The notes under the pieces were generated by a model. The model saw nothing but the letters and a program-made list of their open reading frames with translations, made no database searches and was not told the origin of the DNA. Below are positions 8,748-18,425 of a stretch of 64,000 nucleotides of DNA, piece by piece. Origin of the DNA: Notospermus geniculatus (Eukaryota > Nemertea > Pilidiophora > Heteronemertea > Lineidae); contig NMRB01000267.1 in assembly GCA_002633025.1 (NCBI GenBank), forward strand, positions 40,442-104,441. Reading direction: 5' to 3'. Made by a program: the position numbers and the translations under genes. Positions within the stretch are counted from its first letter, which is position 1; every line of letters starts with the position of its first letter.

Positions 8748-9765
8748 GCTGAATCGGTTAATGTCGTCCTGGGTACACCTCATTATTACCCTGGGTAATC
8801 CTGGGTAATCCTTTTTGTTACCCAGGATCGTCCTGGGTAAAAATAAGGTACCTTAACATTATCCAGTTTTAAAATCCACGCCATTTTCCACCTGCGTCCG
8901 AGGTTGTGGTACGTGCGTTCACATTCTCGCTGGCAATTGCCCCTCCCAGTGCATATCATGAGGTCGCGTGCAAGCCACTTCAGTTTCGCATCAACTTTGA
9001 CACCTGCTTTCAACTTTTTTCTATCATTACCGACATCCACCAGATTTTTCTTCAGCTCTCTTCCTTTATTACATATTTTCTGGTTTGATTTAATAGAATA
9101 ATAATCACTTTAGTATTCACCTTCAGTTACACACTCAATTTAAGAATTTTGTTACATTCTGGGTACTGTATGTGTGCAGTTGTCCGGGGCAGTTGTAGGC
9201 TTTCAATTGAGCTTGCAAAGGTGACAAACAGTTGACAATAACACCTTAATCACAAATGAAGGAACACAATTTGGTTAATTGGTGTACATCATAACAGTTT
9301 GTTGGTGTTACTGACATGGAATTGTACAGAAGGTTGTACACAATCTTATTCCATGACATACAAAGTGTGAGAAGATGAGATGAATTCAAGCAGTGCCCTT
9401 TCATCTTATTTCACATGACATGTGAGAAGATGGGGGTCAATTTTAAGCACTGTCCTTTAGTCTCAGTATATCATGAGATGTGAGAAGATGAGATAATCTA
9501 AACAGTGTTATTTAAGTTCTGACAAGAATACACTGTCATATACATAGGGCCTACATGTATTTCATATTTGGTCTGACAATTTCGGTAACAGGACCACCTC
9601 ACCTAAGTGGACCACTTGCTCCAGTCCCTTGGGTGGTCCCCTTACCGAGGTTCCACTGTACCTTATTATACCCAGGATCGTCCTGGGTAACAAAAAGGAT
9701 TAGGCCTACCCAGAATACCCAGGGTAACAATGAGGTGTACCCAGGGCGACATTAACCGATTCAGC
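8748..9765. mobile_element. TIR DNA transposon, non-autonomous, 9-bp target duplication
   Basis: The element starts GCTGAATCGGTTAATGTCG and ends with its complement. The inverted repeats run about 110 bp and include several CCTGGGTA boxes. The 9-mer CCTATTATG lies immediately outside both ends (8,739-8,747 and 9,766-9,774). The 1,018-bp interior has no long frame but contains a three-copy degenerate tandem repeat near 9,340-9,520. Long TIRs with an 8-9-bp duplication fit Mutator-like or Merlin-like families; the family cannot be settled without an autonomous copy. Confidence 0.85.
9340..9520. repeat. Degenerate tandem repeat, three units
   Basis: Three units of about 60-70 bp share GTGAGAAGATG and a CAGTG-CCTTT-like box followed by a TCA-rich spacer. 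They lie inside the 8,748-9,765 transposon and probably moved with it. Confidence 0.55.
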
Positions 9766-9832
9766 CCTATTATGCCTCTGGTGTGGGAAGAGTGCAGTGT
9801 GTAGGCCTATATCAACAACAAGAAATGTTTTA

Positions 9833-10770
9833 AAAAAACATAGGGCGGCGGTACATGTATTTGAACTTCCTGATTGGTTTGCTATTTTTGGACGCACGCA
9901 TCCTGGGCTTATCTGGCGATGACCAGACGTGCATAACTTCCGACAATTTCATCGGGAACATAAGTTGAAAAGGAAAACATAGGCGAATTCCCTAACCAAT
10001 ATGACGTACATTTCAGTGTGTTCAAAGGTCAGCCTACCGATTCTGTGTAATCGATTCGACCAAGTAGAAAATACTTCAAACTCATAAATGTTCGTTCTTT
10101 TTACCAGTGCTGCATGTAACAAGTACGAATTAGCTAAATCCACGAAATGAGATTTTATGACAGCGGATACAATCTCTGCCTAAACTGACGTCGTTGCTAC
10201 ATGTAAGGTGAATCGGCTGGCGTAGCCTAGGAGCACAGCGTAAACACCACTCACTTGGCTGTATGTAACAAGTATGAATTAGCTAAATCCATATTTTTAA
10301 AACATAGGGCGGTGGTACATGTATTTGAACTTCCTGATTGGTTTGCTATTTTTGGACGCACGCATCCTGGGCTTATCTGGCGATGACCAGGCGTGCATAA
10401 CTTCCGACAATTTCATCGGAATCATAAGTTGAAAAGGAAAACATAGGTGAATTCCCTATCCAATATGACGTACATTTCAGTGTGTTCAAAGGTCAGCCTA
10501 CCGATTCTGTGTAATCGATTCGACCAAGTAGAAAATACTTCAAACTCATAAATGTTCGTTCTTTTTACCAGTGCTGCATAGTGTAACAAGTACGAATTAG
10601 CTAAATCCACGAAATGAGATTTTATGACAGCGGATACAATCTCTGCCTCAACTGACGTCGTTGCTACATGTAAGGTGAATCGGCTGGCGTAGCCTAGGAG
10701 CACAGCGTAAACACCACTCACTTGGCTGTATGTAACAAGTATGAATTAGCTAAATCCATATTTTTTCCCT
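9833..10770. repeat. Tandem duplication, about 465-bp unit
   Basis: Two head-to-tail copies (about 9,833-10,297 and 10,298-10,770) begin AACATAGGGCGG and end GTATGAATTAGCTAAATCCA. They differ by a few substitutions and small indels. A minus-strand open frame of 64-99 codons occurs in both, but its length differs because of those indels and it has no recognisable domain, so I do not call it a gene. Confidence 0.9.
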
Positions 10771-11461
10771 ATCATTATTTCCAAATTACAATGTAGCCCT
10801 TTTCATTGTCAGATTAATTGACGCTATGAATCCCGAGGCCATACCCTTTCCCCGGAATTCAGGGGAAAAGCAACGGCACTGCATTGTGTACACACAGGCT
10901 GCGCGAGACTGCTTGGGTGAGACTGCTTTTGCACAGACCTGTGTAGCCGTGGAACGCATCACATCGGCCAGATTTGGCCGACGTGTACGTCCGCGACCTC
11001 ATCACAGCGTAGGAATAAAATAAGTCCCAAGTGACTGGCTTAACATTCTTTGTTTAATGCAAAAATATTTACAGATTTTTTGTGAATAATTGTATGGCAA
11101 GTAACAACTATCATAATAAGCGAGGTTTGTAGGTATTTTGATCCTAGTAACTACGGGGATCGAGGGATCACATGATCAGCCAAGCCAAGTAGTTCGCTGT
11201 CAATCACCCGGCGCCATCTTGCTTTCCCACAATCCTGTGAGCACAGCGTAACAGATTGGTGCGAGGCAGGAGCGCCTTCTGTTGTAACAATGACGGCACT
11301 GCCTGGCCACCGTCTACGCAGCGCCATCTCGACGGTGGCCAGGGAACCAGGCTAATATCAGTCCAGTAGAATTCCAAAGCCGGTAGTATTTTATACAAGT
11401 TTCTATTTAAAAACTTCATACTTCTTCATTTTTAAGGTGAACTCGTGTGCGAGCCACTTTA
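10771..11461. other. Non-coding spacer with one 13-bp hairpin
   Basis: I see no gene. The one clear structure is a hairpin at 11,302-11,343 with 13 paired bases (CCTGGCCACCGTC) and a 16-nt loop. The rest is unique-looking sequence with short open frames only. Confidence 0.5.
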
Positions 11462-11764
11462 GGCTCCCGTTCCATAGAGTTCACGTTTTCACGGTTTTTG
11501 CACCTATCACGCGTGAATTGTCATGTTTCACGGGTGAACCCAAGATTGGGCAATGTATTTCTTATGATACATAGGCGTCATTTTTCTACCTTCGGACAAG
11601 TACGATTCATTTCATGCGTGAATAAATGAAAATCACCCGTGACTCGAGGAATGAACATGCTCATTACTTTTGGGCGTGAATTCTGTGGAACCAATCCTCT
11701 AAATGAAAGACCGTGAAAAATGAAACGGGAAAAGTGAAAACGTTAACTCTATGGAACGGGAGCC
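11462..11764. mobile_element. MITE, about 303 bp
   Basis: Terminal inverted repeats start GGCTCCCGTTCCATAGAGTT and match for about 31 bp with one mismatch, continuing imperfectly inwards. The interior also pairs weakly (ACGCGTGAAT and ATTCACGCC-type boxes). No coding capacity is seen. Confidence 0.8.
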
Positions 11765-11819
11765 TCAGGGACTACAGGCCCACGTGAACCAATGGGCGCT
11801 GTCAGCCGCGCGTATATCG

Positions 11820-11976
11820 ATCAAGAATGAATGGGTCCGCTACATGCATTGAATAAGAGCAGTCACCCGCGCATATTGCCAAAAGATGGCAGCAAAGTTC
11901 TAGCGGTCCAATACACAGGAAAATCCACCTGAGTGGTGCTCGGTCAAGAATGAATGGATCCGCTACATGCATTGAC
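11820..11976. repeat. Direct repeat pair and a copy shared with 20,265-20,385
   Basis: The motif CAAGAATGAATGG(G/A)TCCGC with CTACATGCATTGA occurs twice, at about 11,820 and 11,944. The intervening part, AGCAGTC-CCGCGCATATTG-CC-AGATGGCAGCAAAG, recurs inverted and diverged at about 20,305-20,375. This is a dispersed repeat of unknown class. Confidence 0.6.
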
Positions 11977-12286
11977 TTGGGCCGTAGTGACACCTAGTGN
12001 TACGGGGGGGGGTCATCTGCTGTGTGTATGCAATTTTGCATACGCTTCTTTTATAAATTGATGGCAGCCAAAATGTCATCTTGATCAACACTACAAAGGA
12101 ATTCTCAAAAAAACATAGATTTTTAAGAAAATTGTAGCAAATGACCCCTAATGAAATGATGATGAGCAGAAAACAAAGGCAGACGTAAAAGACGCTGCTA
12201 CCGTCGTCTGACGAAGACATAGTGTCTGGTGTAAAAAAAAAGGCAAAAATTGACGACGCTCAAATTAATCCAACTTACATTTCTAG

Positions 12287-12560
12287 TGGTAATGAAGAAG
12301 CCCCTCAACCGGACTCTGAAAGTTGGAATTCCTACTTGCTCTGTCTGGCAGATGACCCTGAAAGCGTCACGTGGTATAAAGATGGACATCAAGTCAATGA
12401 TGACGGAAGGCGCCAGCATTATGGCGTAGGCCTAGGCCTACGGCCATCTTCTGATCCGAAAGGTTATTCAGGAGGACGAGGGTGATTACAAATGTCTGGC
12501 TAAGAGGGGAGGGCTCTCTTGTTCAATGAAATGCGCTCTCAAGGTATATGTCGATGGAGC
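12287..12560 (+). pseudogene. Broken immunoglobulin (I-set) domain fragment
   Basis: The + strand encodes LLCLADDPESVTWYKDG, the usual C-strand region of an I-set domain with its first Cys and core Trp. After a one-base frame change near 12,425-12,445 it continues with RKVIQEDEGDYKCLAKRGG, carrying the E-D-x-G-x-Y-x-C motif with the second Cys, and then ALKVYVDG. The frame break falls in a TAGGCC/TAGGCCTA repeat, where slippage or a base-calling error is plausible. A splice-acceptor-like TTACATTTCTAG sits at the left edge. The next stop comes soon after the domain. It is most likely a pseudogene or isolated exon relic of a multi-Ig protein of the muscle or cell-adhesion type; a genuine exon with a sequencing error is the alternative. 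Confidence 0.6.
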
Positions 12561-12595
12561 CTAATATACAAGTCGAAAACAAAGCTTTTTGGTGT

Positions 12596-12660
12596 CGTAG
12601 AGAGCCAGAAGCAGCTAGAGGATCAATTCTCAATACGCCGGGAAATGGAAATCCAACGTA
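12596..12660 (+). other. Segment shared with the window start
   Basis: This short stretch after the Ig fragment resembles positions 10-75. It is open in more than one frame and unrecognised. Because it follows the Ig relic, it may be the next part of the same decayed exon or linker. Confidence 0.25.
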
Positions 12661-13046
12661 GCCTGGTTCCACTGGCCTCCACAGATGGCGTTGGGGTAGT
12701 CATGCGGACCGGTTTAGTGCTGTATATTCGTTTTGTGAGATTCGAACGAAAGTGAAACTTCACATGCAGCTAGTACGTATAACGCTGTAGTGGTTAGATC
12801 TACCGTTATCGGTATGAGTCGCGTCCCACGGCAGATACATTGTACTACGTAGAAAAATCACGATTTGAGAGCGGGCGATAAGTTTTATCGCATTCGATTG
12901 ATTTTTAAAAATCCACTTTATGTGGAACATAAACGACAGCCTCACGATCTGACTTAAATTTTCCACTTGCAATTGAAATAACAGAGAGTTTAAGCGATCG
13001 TCCCGCTAAAGGTACAACTAGCGTTAACGTTATTTTTTATAGCGAG

Positions 13047-13212
13047 TAGGGAGTTTACGAAATAAAATGATAAACGTTAACTTTACAACGTTACTTTACA
13101 ACGTTATTTTTCATTCTGCGAATTCACCAGATTATACATTGCATTTTCGGTACGAAAAATAACGTTGTCGTAAAAAAGTTAACGTTTATCGTTTGATTTC
13201 TTAAACTCCCTA
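13047..13212. mobile_element. Hairpin MITE of the GGGAGTTTA family, copy 1
   Basis: The ends read TAGGGAGTTTACGAAAT and the complement of TAGGGAGTTTAAGAAATC, and the pairing continues through GATAAACGTTAAC-like boxes to form a hairpin of about 166 bp. TA flanks both sides, as expected for Tc1/mariner-type integration. Related copies lie at 13,297-13,454, 33,474-33,571 and 37,731-37,890. Confidence 0.85.
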
Positions 13213-13296
13213 ATGTTGGCCCTACGTCAGAAAAAGCGTGGGCGTTATCGTTAAAACGGAGCGATTTCTTCAACTCTCGGTTGTTCACAAGATATT

Positions 13297-13454
13297 ACGG
13301 AGGTTTAGAAATCAAACGATAAACGTAAACTTTACGACAACGTTATTTTCCATACTACACATTAACCAGTTTTTCTATTGCATCTTCGATACAAAAATAA
13401 CCTTGTCGTTAACGTTTACACGTAAGTTTATCGTTTGATTTCTAAACCTCCCTA
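13297..13454. mobile_element. Hairpin MITE of the GGGAGTTTA family, copy 2
   Basis: The ends read GGAGGTTTAGAAATCAAACG and its complement, with inner AAACGTAAAC/GTTAACGTTT pairing. It sits only about 85 bp from copy 1 in the same orientation class, and both have the ACAACGTTATTTT core. Confidence 0.85.
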
Positions 13455-13580
13455 TTCTTTCGTTATTAGCTAATGAATGGAAAGCAATTCAGATGGCTAT
13501 GGGTATACACCACTCACGCCAGATGATGCACACAGAATGTACGTAAAAAGTATAGCGGTTACATCTATCGAAAATACTAA

Positions 13581-14110
13581 TACATGTACAGTCATTGACA
13601 TTAGTTTATCTACACCTACTACCTTGAATATTTCAAATACTACTGGGCCAATTTTAACACAGTTTGTACCACATGAAAGTATATAACCTTGGTCATATTT
13701 CTGCATCCAAATTTTGGAAATTTGGAAATATCATAATTATGTAATAGCTCATTAGAAAACCCCCTAAAAATCAACATTTTTATTANATCTCAAATATCTC
13801 AGCAACCACTCAAGATATTTTGACGAAACAAAGCCCAAAATCCTTAGAAACTTCCACTCTATCAACCCTGTAACAAAAGTCACAAAAAAAATTCCATAAT
13901 AAAAATGTTGATTTTTAGGGGTTTTTCTAATGAGCCATTACATAATTATGATATTTCCAAATTTCCAAAATTGTGATGCAGAAATATGACCAAGGTTACA
14001 TGTATATACTTTTATGTGGTACAAACCGTGTTAAAATTGGCCCAGTAGTATTTGAAATATTCAAGGTAGTAGGTGTAGATAAACTAATGTCAATGACTGT
14101 ACATGTACAT
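13581..14110. mobile_element. Long palindromic element, about 205-bp arms
   Basis: Arms 13,581-13,786 and 13,888-14,110 are inverted copies (outer TACATGTACAGTCATTGACA, inner AAAAATCAACATTTTTATTA) around a spacer of roughly 100 bp. Open frames of 61-69 codons in both arms mirror each other, which is an effect of the palindrome. There is one ambiguous base in the left arm. Confidence 0.85.
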
Positions 14111-14234
14111 GTAGGCCTATATAGGTCTATCACGGTAAGTCAACACCTCACAGTATGATTCCGATTTGGACTAAAAATTGTCCAATGATCGCACCATCCG
14201 GGTTGAAGTTTAACCGAGGTTACAAGGCAGACCT

Positions 14235-14424
14235 GCCTACCCTAACTTAGAGCTGGCTGTACTGTTTTGGAAGAATGACCATAAAATGACACTTCTCAGT
14301 GTAAAATAATGAAACGCAACATTCTGCAGTTTGTTCCGATCAGTGTATTTTTCTTCATTTATGTAAGTGTAAAAACAAAGTTTTGAGTGTAAAAAATATG
14401 GTCAAAATGGTGGGTAGGCAGGTA
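14235..14424. mobile_element. Short-TIR MITE-like element
   Basis: Twelve bases, ACCTGCCTACCC, at about 14,235 are complemented by GGGTAGGCAGGT at about 14,413. The interior has repeated AGTGTAAAA boxes in direct orientation. Size and structure fit a small MITE, but the TIR is short and I saw no clear target duplication. Confidence 0.4.
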
Positions 14425-15339
14425 TGGAAATGCGTTTCATGTGAAAGTGTCCTGTAAGAGGAACAACTGGCACAGAGTTTAAAGTTGGTCGATGGACAAT
14501 GGGAGTTGCGTTTATATCACGAACGACACAGAACTCAAGTTAAACGGACGATAAATTTATTTGAACAGACGATTACTTTCTTTGGAAACGATACATTTTT
14601 TCTTGATCATATTTTCCTGTTTTCCTTTTTAAGCTTGAAATTGACCTGTATCAAACATTGTTATCTATATATTGCCTGAATCAAACACTTGAGTTACAAG
14701 TTTATTAACATAACAAACCGTTATATCATACAGAAAAAAAATGCCGAATGGCTTCACACTTCATATAAATATCCCAAACACTTCAGTTGTGTCTTGTTCA
14801 GAATCGTTTTATCTGTGGCTCTGAATTACCCCGAAATCGACCTCCTCAGGACGTGCCGTAGCACATGAAACGGTGGGCGAGTGCCTCGGGGGCGAGTTAA
14901 TCTGCAGGCCATAAAACCATTACTGGCGATCTTTAGGGTAGATTTTTTTTTTATTTAGTTGGGCCTTTCATTGTCAGAAATATTGATAAACAATATACAA
15001 TGTAAACAAATATTTTTTCATCTTCCTGCAAGCTTCCTCTGCGAGGTTTCAAGTCCGAGGACGAAAATAGAAATCTGATTTCAGAATAATTTTTGTCATA
15101 ACCCAACTTTCATGTTTATCATGCATGCACTAAAGAGACATTACAAACATGTATTTCTTCATGCTGACAAAACTTTCCAATCACAAATGAGGTGTTGGAG
15201 GAAAATGGAAATAAAAGTTTTTCTCGATATTGGCATTGTTTTCATGCCATCGGCCGAAAAAAAAAAAATTATTAAAATTCAGTTGCAATAAAAAACGTCT
15301 GGCCTTATGAACATGGTCACACCCATAATGGAAGCTTAA

Positions 15340-15534
15340 GGGTTATGTAAAGTGACTCGAATTTTTGACGCAAAAAATCTGACTAACTGCGCATTAAATG
15401 GGGAAAATAAGGCTCGGGGCACCTCCTTATGACGGCTCCCTAAGGCCCCCGAGCCTTGTTTTCCAAATTTAGTGCGCAGTTAGCCAGATTTTTTGCGTAA
15501 AAAATTCGAGATTTCGAGTCACTTTGCATAAACC
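15340..15534. mobile_element. TTAA-flanked hairpin MITE downstream of GPCR2
   Basis: The termini GGGTTATGTAAAGTGACTCG and a complement with small changes lead into ACGCAAAAAATCTG and ACTGCGCA boxes that also pair, so the element is a nearly complete hairpin. It is bounded by TTAA at 15,336-15,339 and 15,535-15,538, the target used by piggyBac-type transposases. It lies about 160 bp beyond the GPCR2 stop codon. Confidence 0.85.
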
Positions 15535-15696
15535 TTAAATCTGAAAGGCCAGTTGGTTTGCGAAGCCGGTCGGCTGTACGATAAATTTTTATACAAAGTT
15601 CAATGATTATGATACAGCATAGTCAACACTACAGTTCCCCATCACTTTTCCTATCTCTTTGGTTGATTTCGCTTTCAATTTCATTTTGACCTGTGG

Positions 15697-16935
15697 TTAA
15701 AAACGAATAGAGGCGATGATAACTTTATCTACATCTAGACTGCTGTGTACATCAGTTACACCTTCCTGCTCCATATCTGGACCGTCGACCCCATCAAGGA
15801 CCTGCTGAGTTTGAGGATATGATTTGCTGTAGTCATAGGTGTCACGGCGGACAGGCAGTGACATTCTCCTTCTTCGACGACCTACACACATGTTCTTCAG
15901 ATCCTCGCGGAACCTTTTACATCCCATTATATACATGTAAAAATTCACAGCTGGGTTCACAGTCATAAGCGTTGCTGCGATTTCGTACAGAAATCGACGT
16001 TGGTCACAAGTGACCGGGTCAACATCCTTGCGGTACCGTAAATTGTCGACATGATTCCATATGAAATAATCAAGGGAGTAGGGAGCAAGGGCGACGATAA
16101 ACACCCCTGAAACTAACAGCAACATCACAGTAACCTGCCCTTCTTTCGCCGTCCGTGAACCGAGCGAATGCAACGTGACGTCACTTCCGCTTGAACTGTG
16201 GGCTATTCCCAGCTTCCGTTTCTTGCTCCGCCGCGTCAAGACAGTAGCAACAATGGTAACATTGGAACAAATCACAATCAACAAAGGAACGAAAAACACC
16301 ACAGTGAGGACGATAATTTGCGACACGTCTTCATGCATTTGGTTCGGGAAGGCACATTTTTCTTTCAAAACCAGCGAATTTGGTTGAAAGGTACTTTGGA
16401 ACCACAGCATGTTCAAAAACACCGAAAGTGTTATCAAAAAAGTCAGGGTTTTCTTCGCCCGTCTCGTAGTGCAAATACTCCGGCTTGCAAAGGGGAAAGC
16501 CACGGCAATTAAACGATCGATGGTCATGAAAACTAAAGTCCAATGAGAATTTGTAAGGGTCATGTGAAAGCAATACATGTATTCCTTGCAGAAGTAGACT
16601 CCGTATTCATTGAAGAAATCTGGATAGAGCCATCGTATATAGCGCTGTGAGTTCAGACACACTAACTCCATGGTGTCACAAATGGCTAAAATTTTCATAT
16701 AAAAGCAAGTTGACTGGTCAGCATATTTGGGCTTGCTGAGAATACGAAACGACAAAATGTTACCGATTACGCCTATGACGATGATGATCGGCGGCAGAAT
16801 CGTATGCAAGAAAAATATCACACCCTCCGCGTGCCAGTCGGCTAAATTTGAAAAATTTCCACATTCCAGTTGACTCGAGGTCGAGATCTGGAAACTTGTA
16901 ATGTTCGTCACGTTGGTGTTGTTCACATCGGACAT
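15697..16935 (-). CDS. GPCR2: class A receptor, paralogue of GPCR1, intronless
   Basis: A 412-residue seven-transmembrane receptor closely resembles GPCR1, with the same GN in TM1, D in TM2, DRL after TM3, FIVALAP in TM6 and NPAVNFYMY in TM7. It differs in two cytoplasmic regions. Intracellular loop 3 is six residues longer (KLGIAHSSSGSDVTLHSLGS), and the tail has an 11-residue insert giving CVGRRRRRMSLPV, which creates a basic kinase-type site (RRxS). The tail ends in DVDKVIIASIRF where GPCR1 has unrelated residues. The frame is open upstream to 17,028 (extra residues beginning MLLVCTLVCQ), but that part is not homologous to GPCR1, so I place the start at the shared MSDVNNTN. It should be a plasma-membrane receptor coupling to heterotrimeric G proteins, most likely for a peptide; the ligand is unknown. 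Confidence 0.92.
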   Translation of the reverse strand: MSDVNNTNVTNITSFQISTSSQLECGNFSNLADWHAEGVIFFLHTILPPIIIVIGVIGNILSFRILSKPKYADQSTCFYMKILAICDTMELVCLNSQRYIRWLYPDFFNEYGVYFCKEYMYCFHMTLTNSHWTLVFMTIDRLIAVAFPFASRSICTTRRAKKTLTFLITLSVFLNMLWFQSTFQPNSLVLKEKCAFPNQMHEDVSQIIVLTVVFFVPLLIVICSNVTIVATVLTRRSKKRKLGIAHSSSGSDVTLHSLGSRTAKEGQVTVMLLLVSGVFIVALAPYSLDYFIWNHVDNLRYRKDVDPVTCDQRRFLYEIAATLMTVNPAVNFYMYIMGCKRFREDLKNMCVGRRRRRMSLPVRRDTYDYSKSYPQTQQVLDGVDGPDMEQEGVTDVHSSLDVDKVIIASIRF

Positions 16936-16964
16936 GGCACCTGTTGTGACTGGATCCACGAAGG

Positions 16965-17222
16965 AGACAGAACAATTAGAGCAACTCCGACGACTTGTTT
17001 GACAAACTAATGTACAAACCAAAAGCACTTAGCTACAACAGTAACGCCATTTACTTCTGAAGAACAACATCTCATCCGTTGCAAAAAATAACTTGAAACA
17101 AGACAAAGCGTATCGTCCTCGCAACAAATCGTACGAAAGTGATATCCAATTCCAAGGAATCCTTTAAGATCTAGTCTGGTAAATCCAAAGAAACTGTACC
17201 ATCAGCTGCCTTTGACAATATC
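16965..17222 (-). other. GPCR2-specific 5-prime segment
   Basis: In GPCR1 the sequence GAGCTGGTGTTTGATATT runs straight into CTTCATGGATCC. In GPCR2 about 260 bp separate the same two blocks. The segment is neither an obvious inverted repeat nor bounded by GT..AG, so I cannot say whether it is an insertion here, a deletion in GPCR1 or a replaced promoter piece. Beyond it, a CAG|G acceptor-like site (AATCGCAGGTT type) is conserved in both arms and could mark a 5-prime UTR exon. Confidence 0.5.
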
Positions 17223-17914
17223 AAACACCAGCTCCAATAAAGTCCTCAGATGTAACCTGCGATGTAAGTAGTGGAAGATATCCTCTCAAATCAGTCATTG
17301 GAAATCCACGCAACGTGAAGAAAACGAGAACTCAGCAGCAGCTCCGAGGTAAGATCTCTGATATACCAGGAACAATAAACGTTAGAAACACCAGATGACC
17401 AAAGACGTCCCCAGCGTATCTTTTACCTTTTAACAACGCACCATTAACGAGAGGATCGTGCTATTCCTCCGACGAGTTGTGGACTGTCATTGGTTGGCGA
17501 AATCATAATAATAGCCAGTCCTGATTTGAAATCGATTTAAACCCGGTCAAATTCTCGGTAAATAGATTATAAGTCTATAAATCGAGGACGACACACGGTT
17601 CCGACCTGTTCGGGCAGTGTATTTTATAAACACCACCACCTCTCGGACAAATTATCAGAAAAAAATAATCAACATGTCATGATGAGAGCATACCGTCTAC
17701 TCTATTGTGACTCTATCTTATCACTAATTATTGTACATGACTTTAGTGTGAGCCACTTACCTACCTAATATCTTGCCTTATTTCCTGCGAGTCCGCACAT
17801 GTCTATTGGCTGTTCGGGAATATTTTCATGAGTCAACATTCAGGACACAAAATCCCCTACTTCTACTGACAAGGAGGTTAGGAACGAGAACGACAACGAT
17901 AATGAAAACATATA

Positions 17915-18042
17915 GGGGCCGATTTCACAAAGCGCGTTTAAGACTTAGACGCGTGTAACTTCACTAAATGCACGCACTTCCACCATGCATTTGACGAAGT
18001 TACACGCGTCTAAGTCTTAAACGCCCTTTGTGAAATCGGCCC
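17915..18042. mobile_element. Hairpin MITE with GGGCCGATTTCACAAAG ends
   Basis: The arms GGGCCGATTTCACAAAG and TTAAGACTTAGACGCGTGTA pair with their complement across a loop of about 40 nt. The other arm of the large duplication is uninterrupted at this point (near 2,507, GGACTATATCTG), while here ATATG-like sequence occurs on both sides, so the insertion postdates the duplication. A related element is at 31,974-32,109. Confidence 0.85.
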
Positions 18043-18079
18043 ATATTGTCCACGTCCTTATGTCGTTCTGCGGAAACAT

Positions 18080-18425
18080 CTTGTTAGNGGGCGATGTACA
18101 GCTAACTTTTGAACGGTTGGATTTAAACCCCATAAATGCATTACCAACAGGTAGAAACATAATACCTGGGAATCAAGTAAGCCTATTCGTTGGAGTTTTT
18201 AAGCAGCTACGTAATTGGAAATGACTTTTTTATGTTGTAGTTTCACTCATTTTTCTGTTAATTTATATAAAAACGTCGTCTCTTATTACATAACAACTAA
18301 AAACAATTATAAGAATATGCCTCTGATTCCGACGCACCATATTTCTATCTGTTGGTAATACATTTATGGGATGTAAGTCAAACCGTTCAAAAATTAGCTG
18401 TACATCCTCCCCCATTCTCCTGGAT
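18080..18425. mobile_element. Foldback element copy 3
   Basis: TTAGCTGTAC-like, AACGGTTGGATT and ATTTATGGGAT boxes occur at both ends in opposite orientation around a TTTATATAAA-rich centre. One ambiguous base lies just outside the left end. The copy is of the same family as 2,050-2,370 and the inner part of 7,455-8,186. Confidence 0.75.

Larger units (their letters stand above)
14765..18345 (-). repeat. Right arm of the large inverted duplication
   Basis: This arm is the reverse-complement counterpart of 2,040-8,253. It keeps the preferred empty site for three left-arm insertions (GATTTC site at 17,301-17,306, TAAA site at about 14,808-14,811, and the joined flanks near 14,945). It carries its own insertions at 15,340-15,534 and 17,915-18,042, and a replaced segment at about 16,965-17,220. 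Confidence 0.9.

Noticed and set aside
10422-10721. 99-codon minus-strand frame
   Set aside because: It is part of a tandem duplication whose other copy breaks the frame; no domain or start context.
12222-12485. 87-codon frame as an intact gene
   Set aside because: Only the first half of an Ig domain is in this frame; the second half is in another frame, so it is treated as a pseudogene fragment.
16936-17028. N-terminal extension of GPCR2 as a signal peptide
   Set aside because: The extra residues are not homologous to GPCR1, come from the unmatched 5-prime segment, and class A receptors of this type usually lack a cleaved signal peptide.
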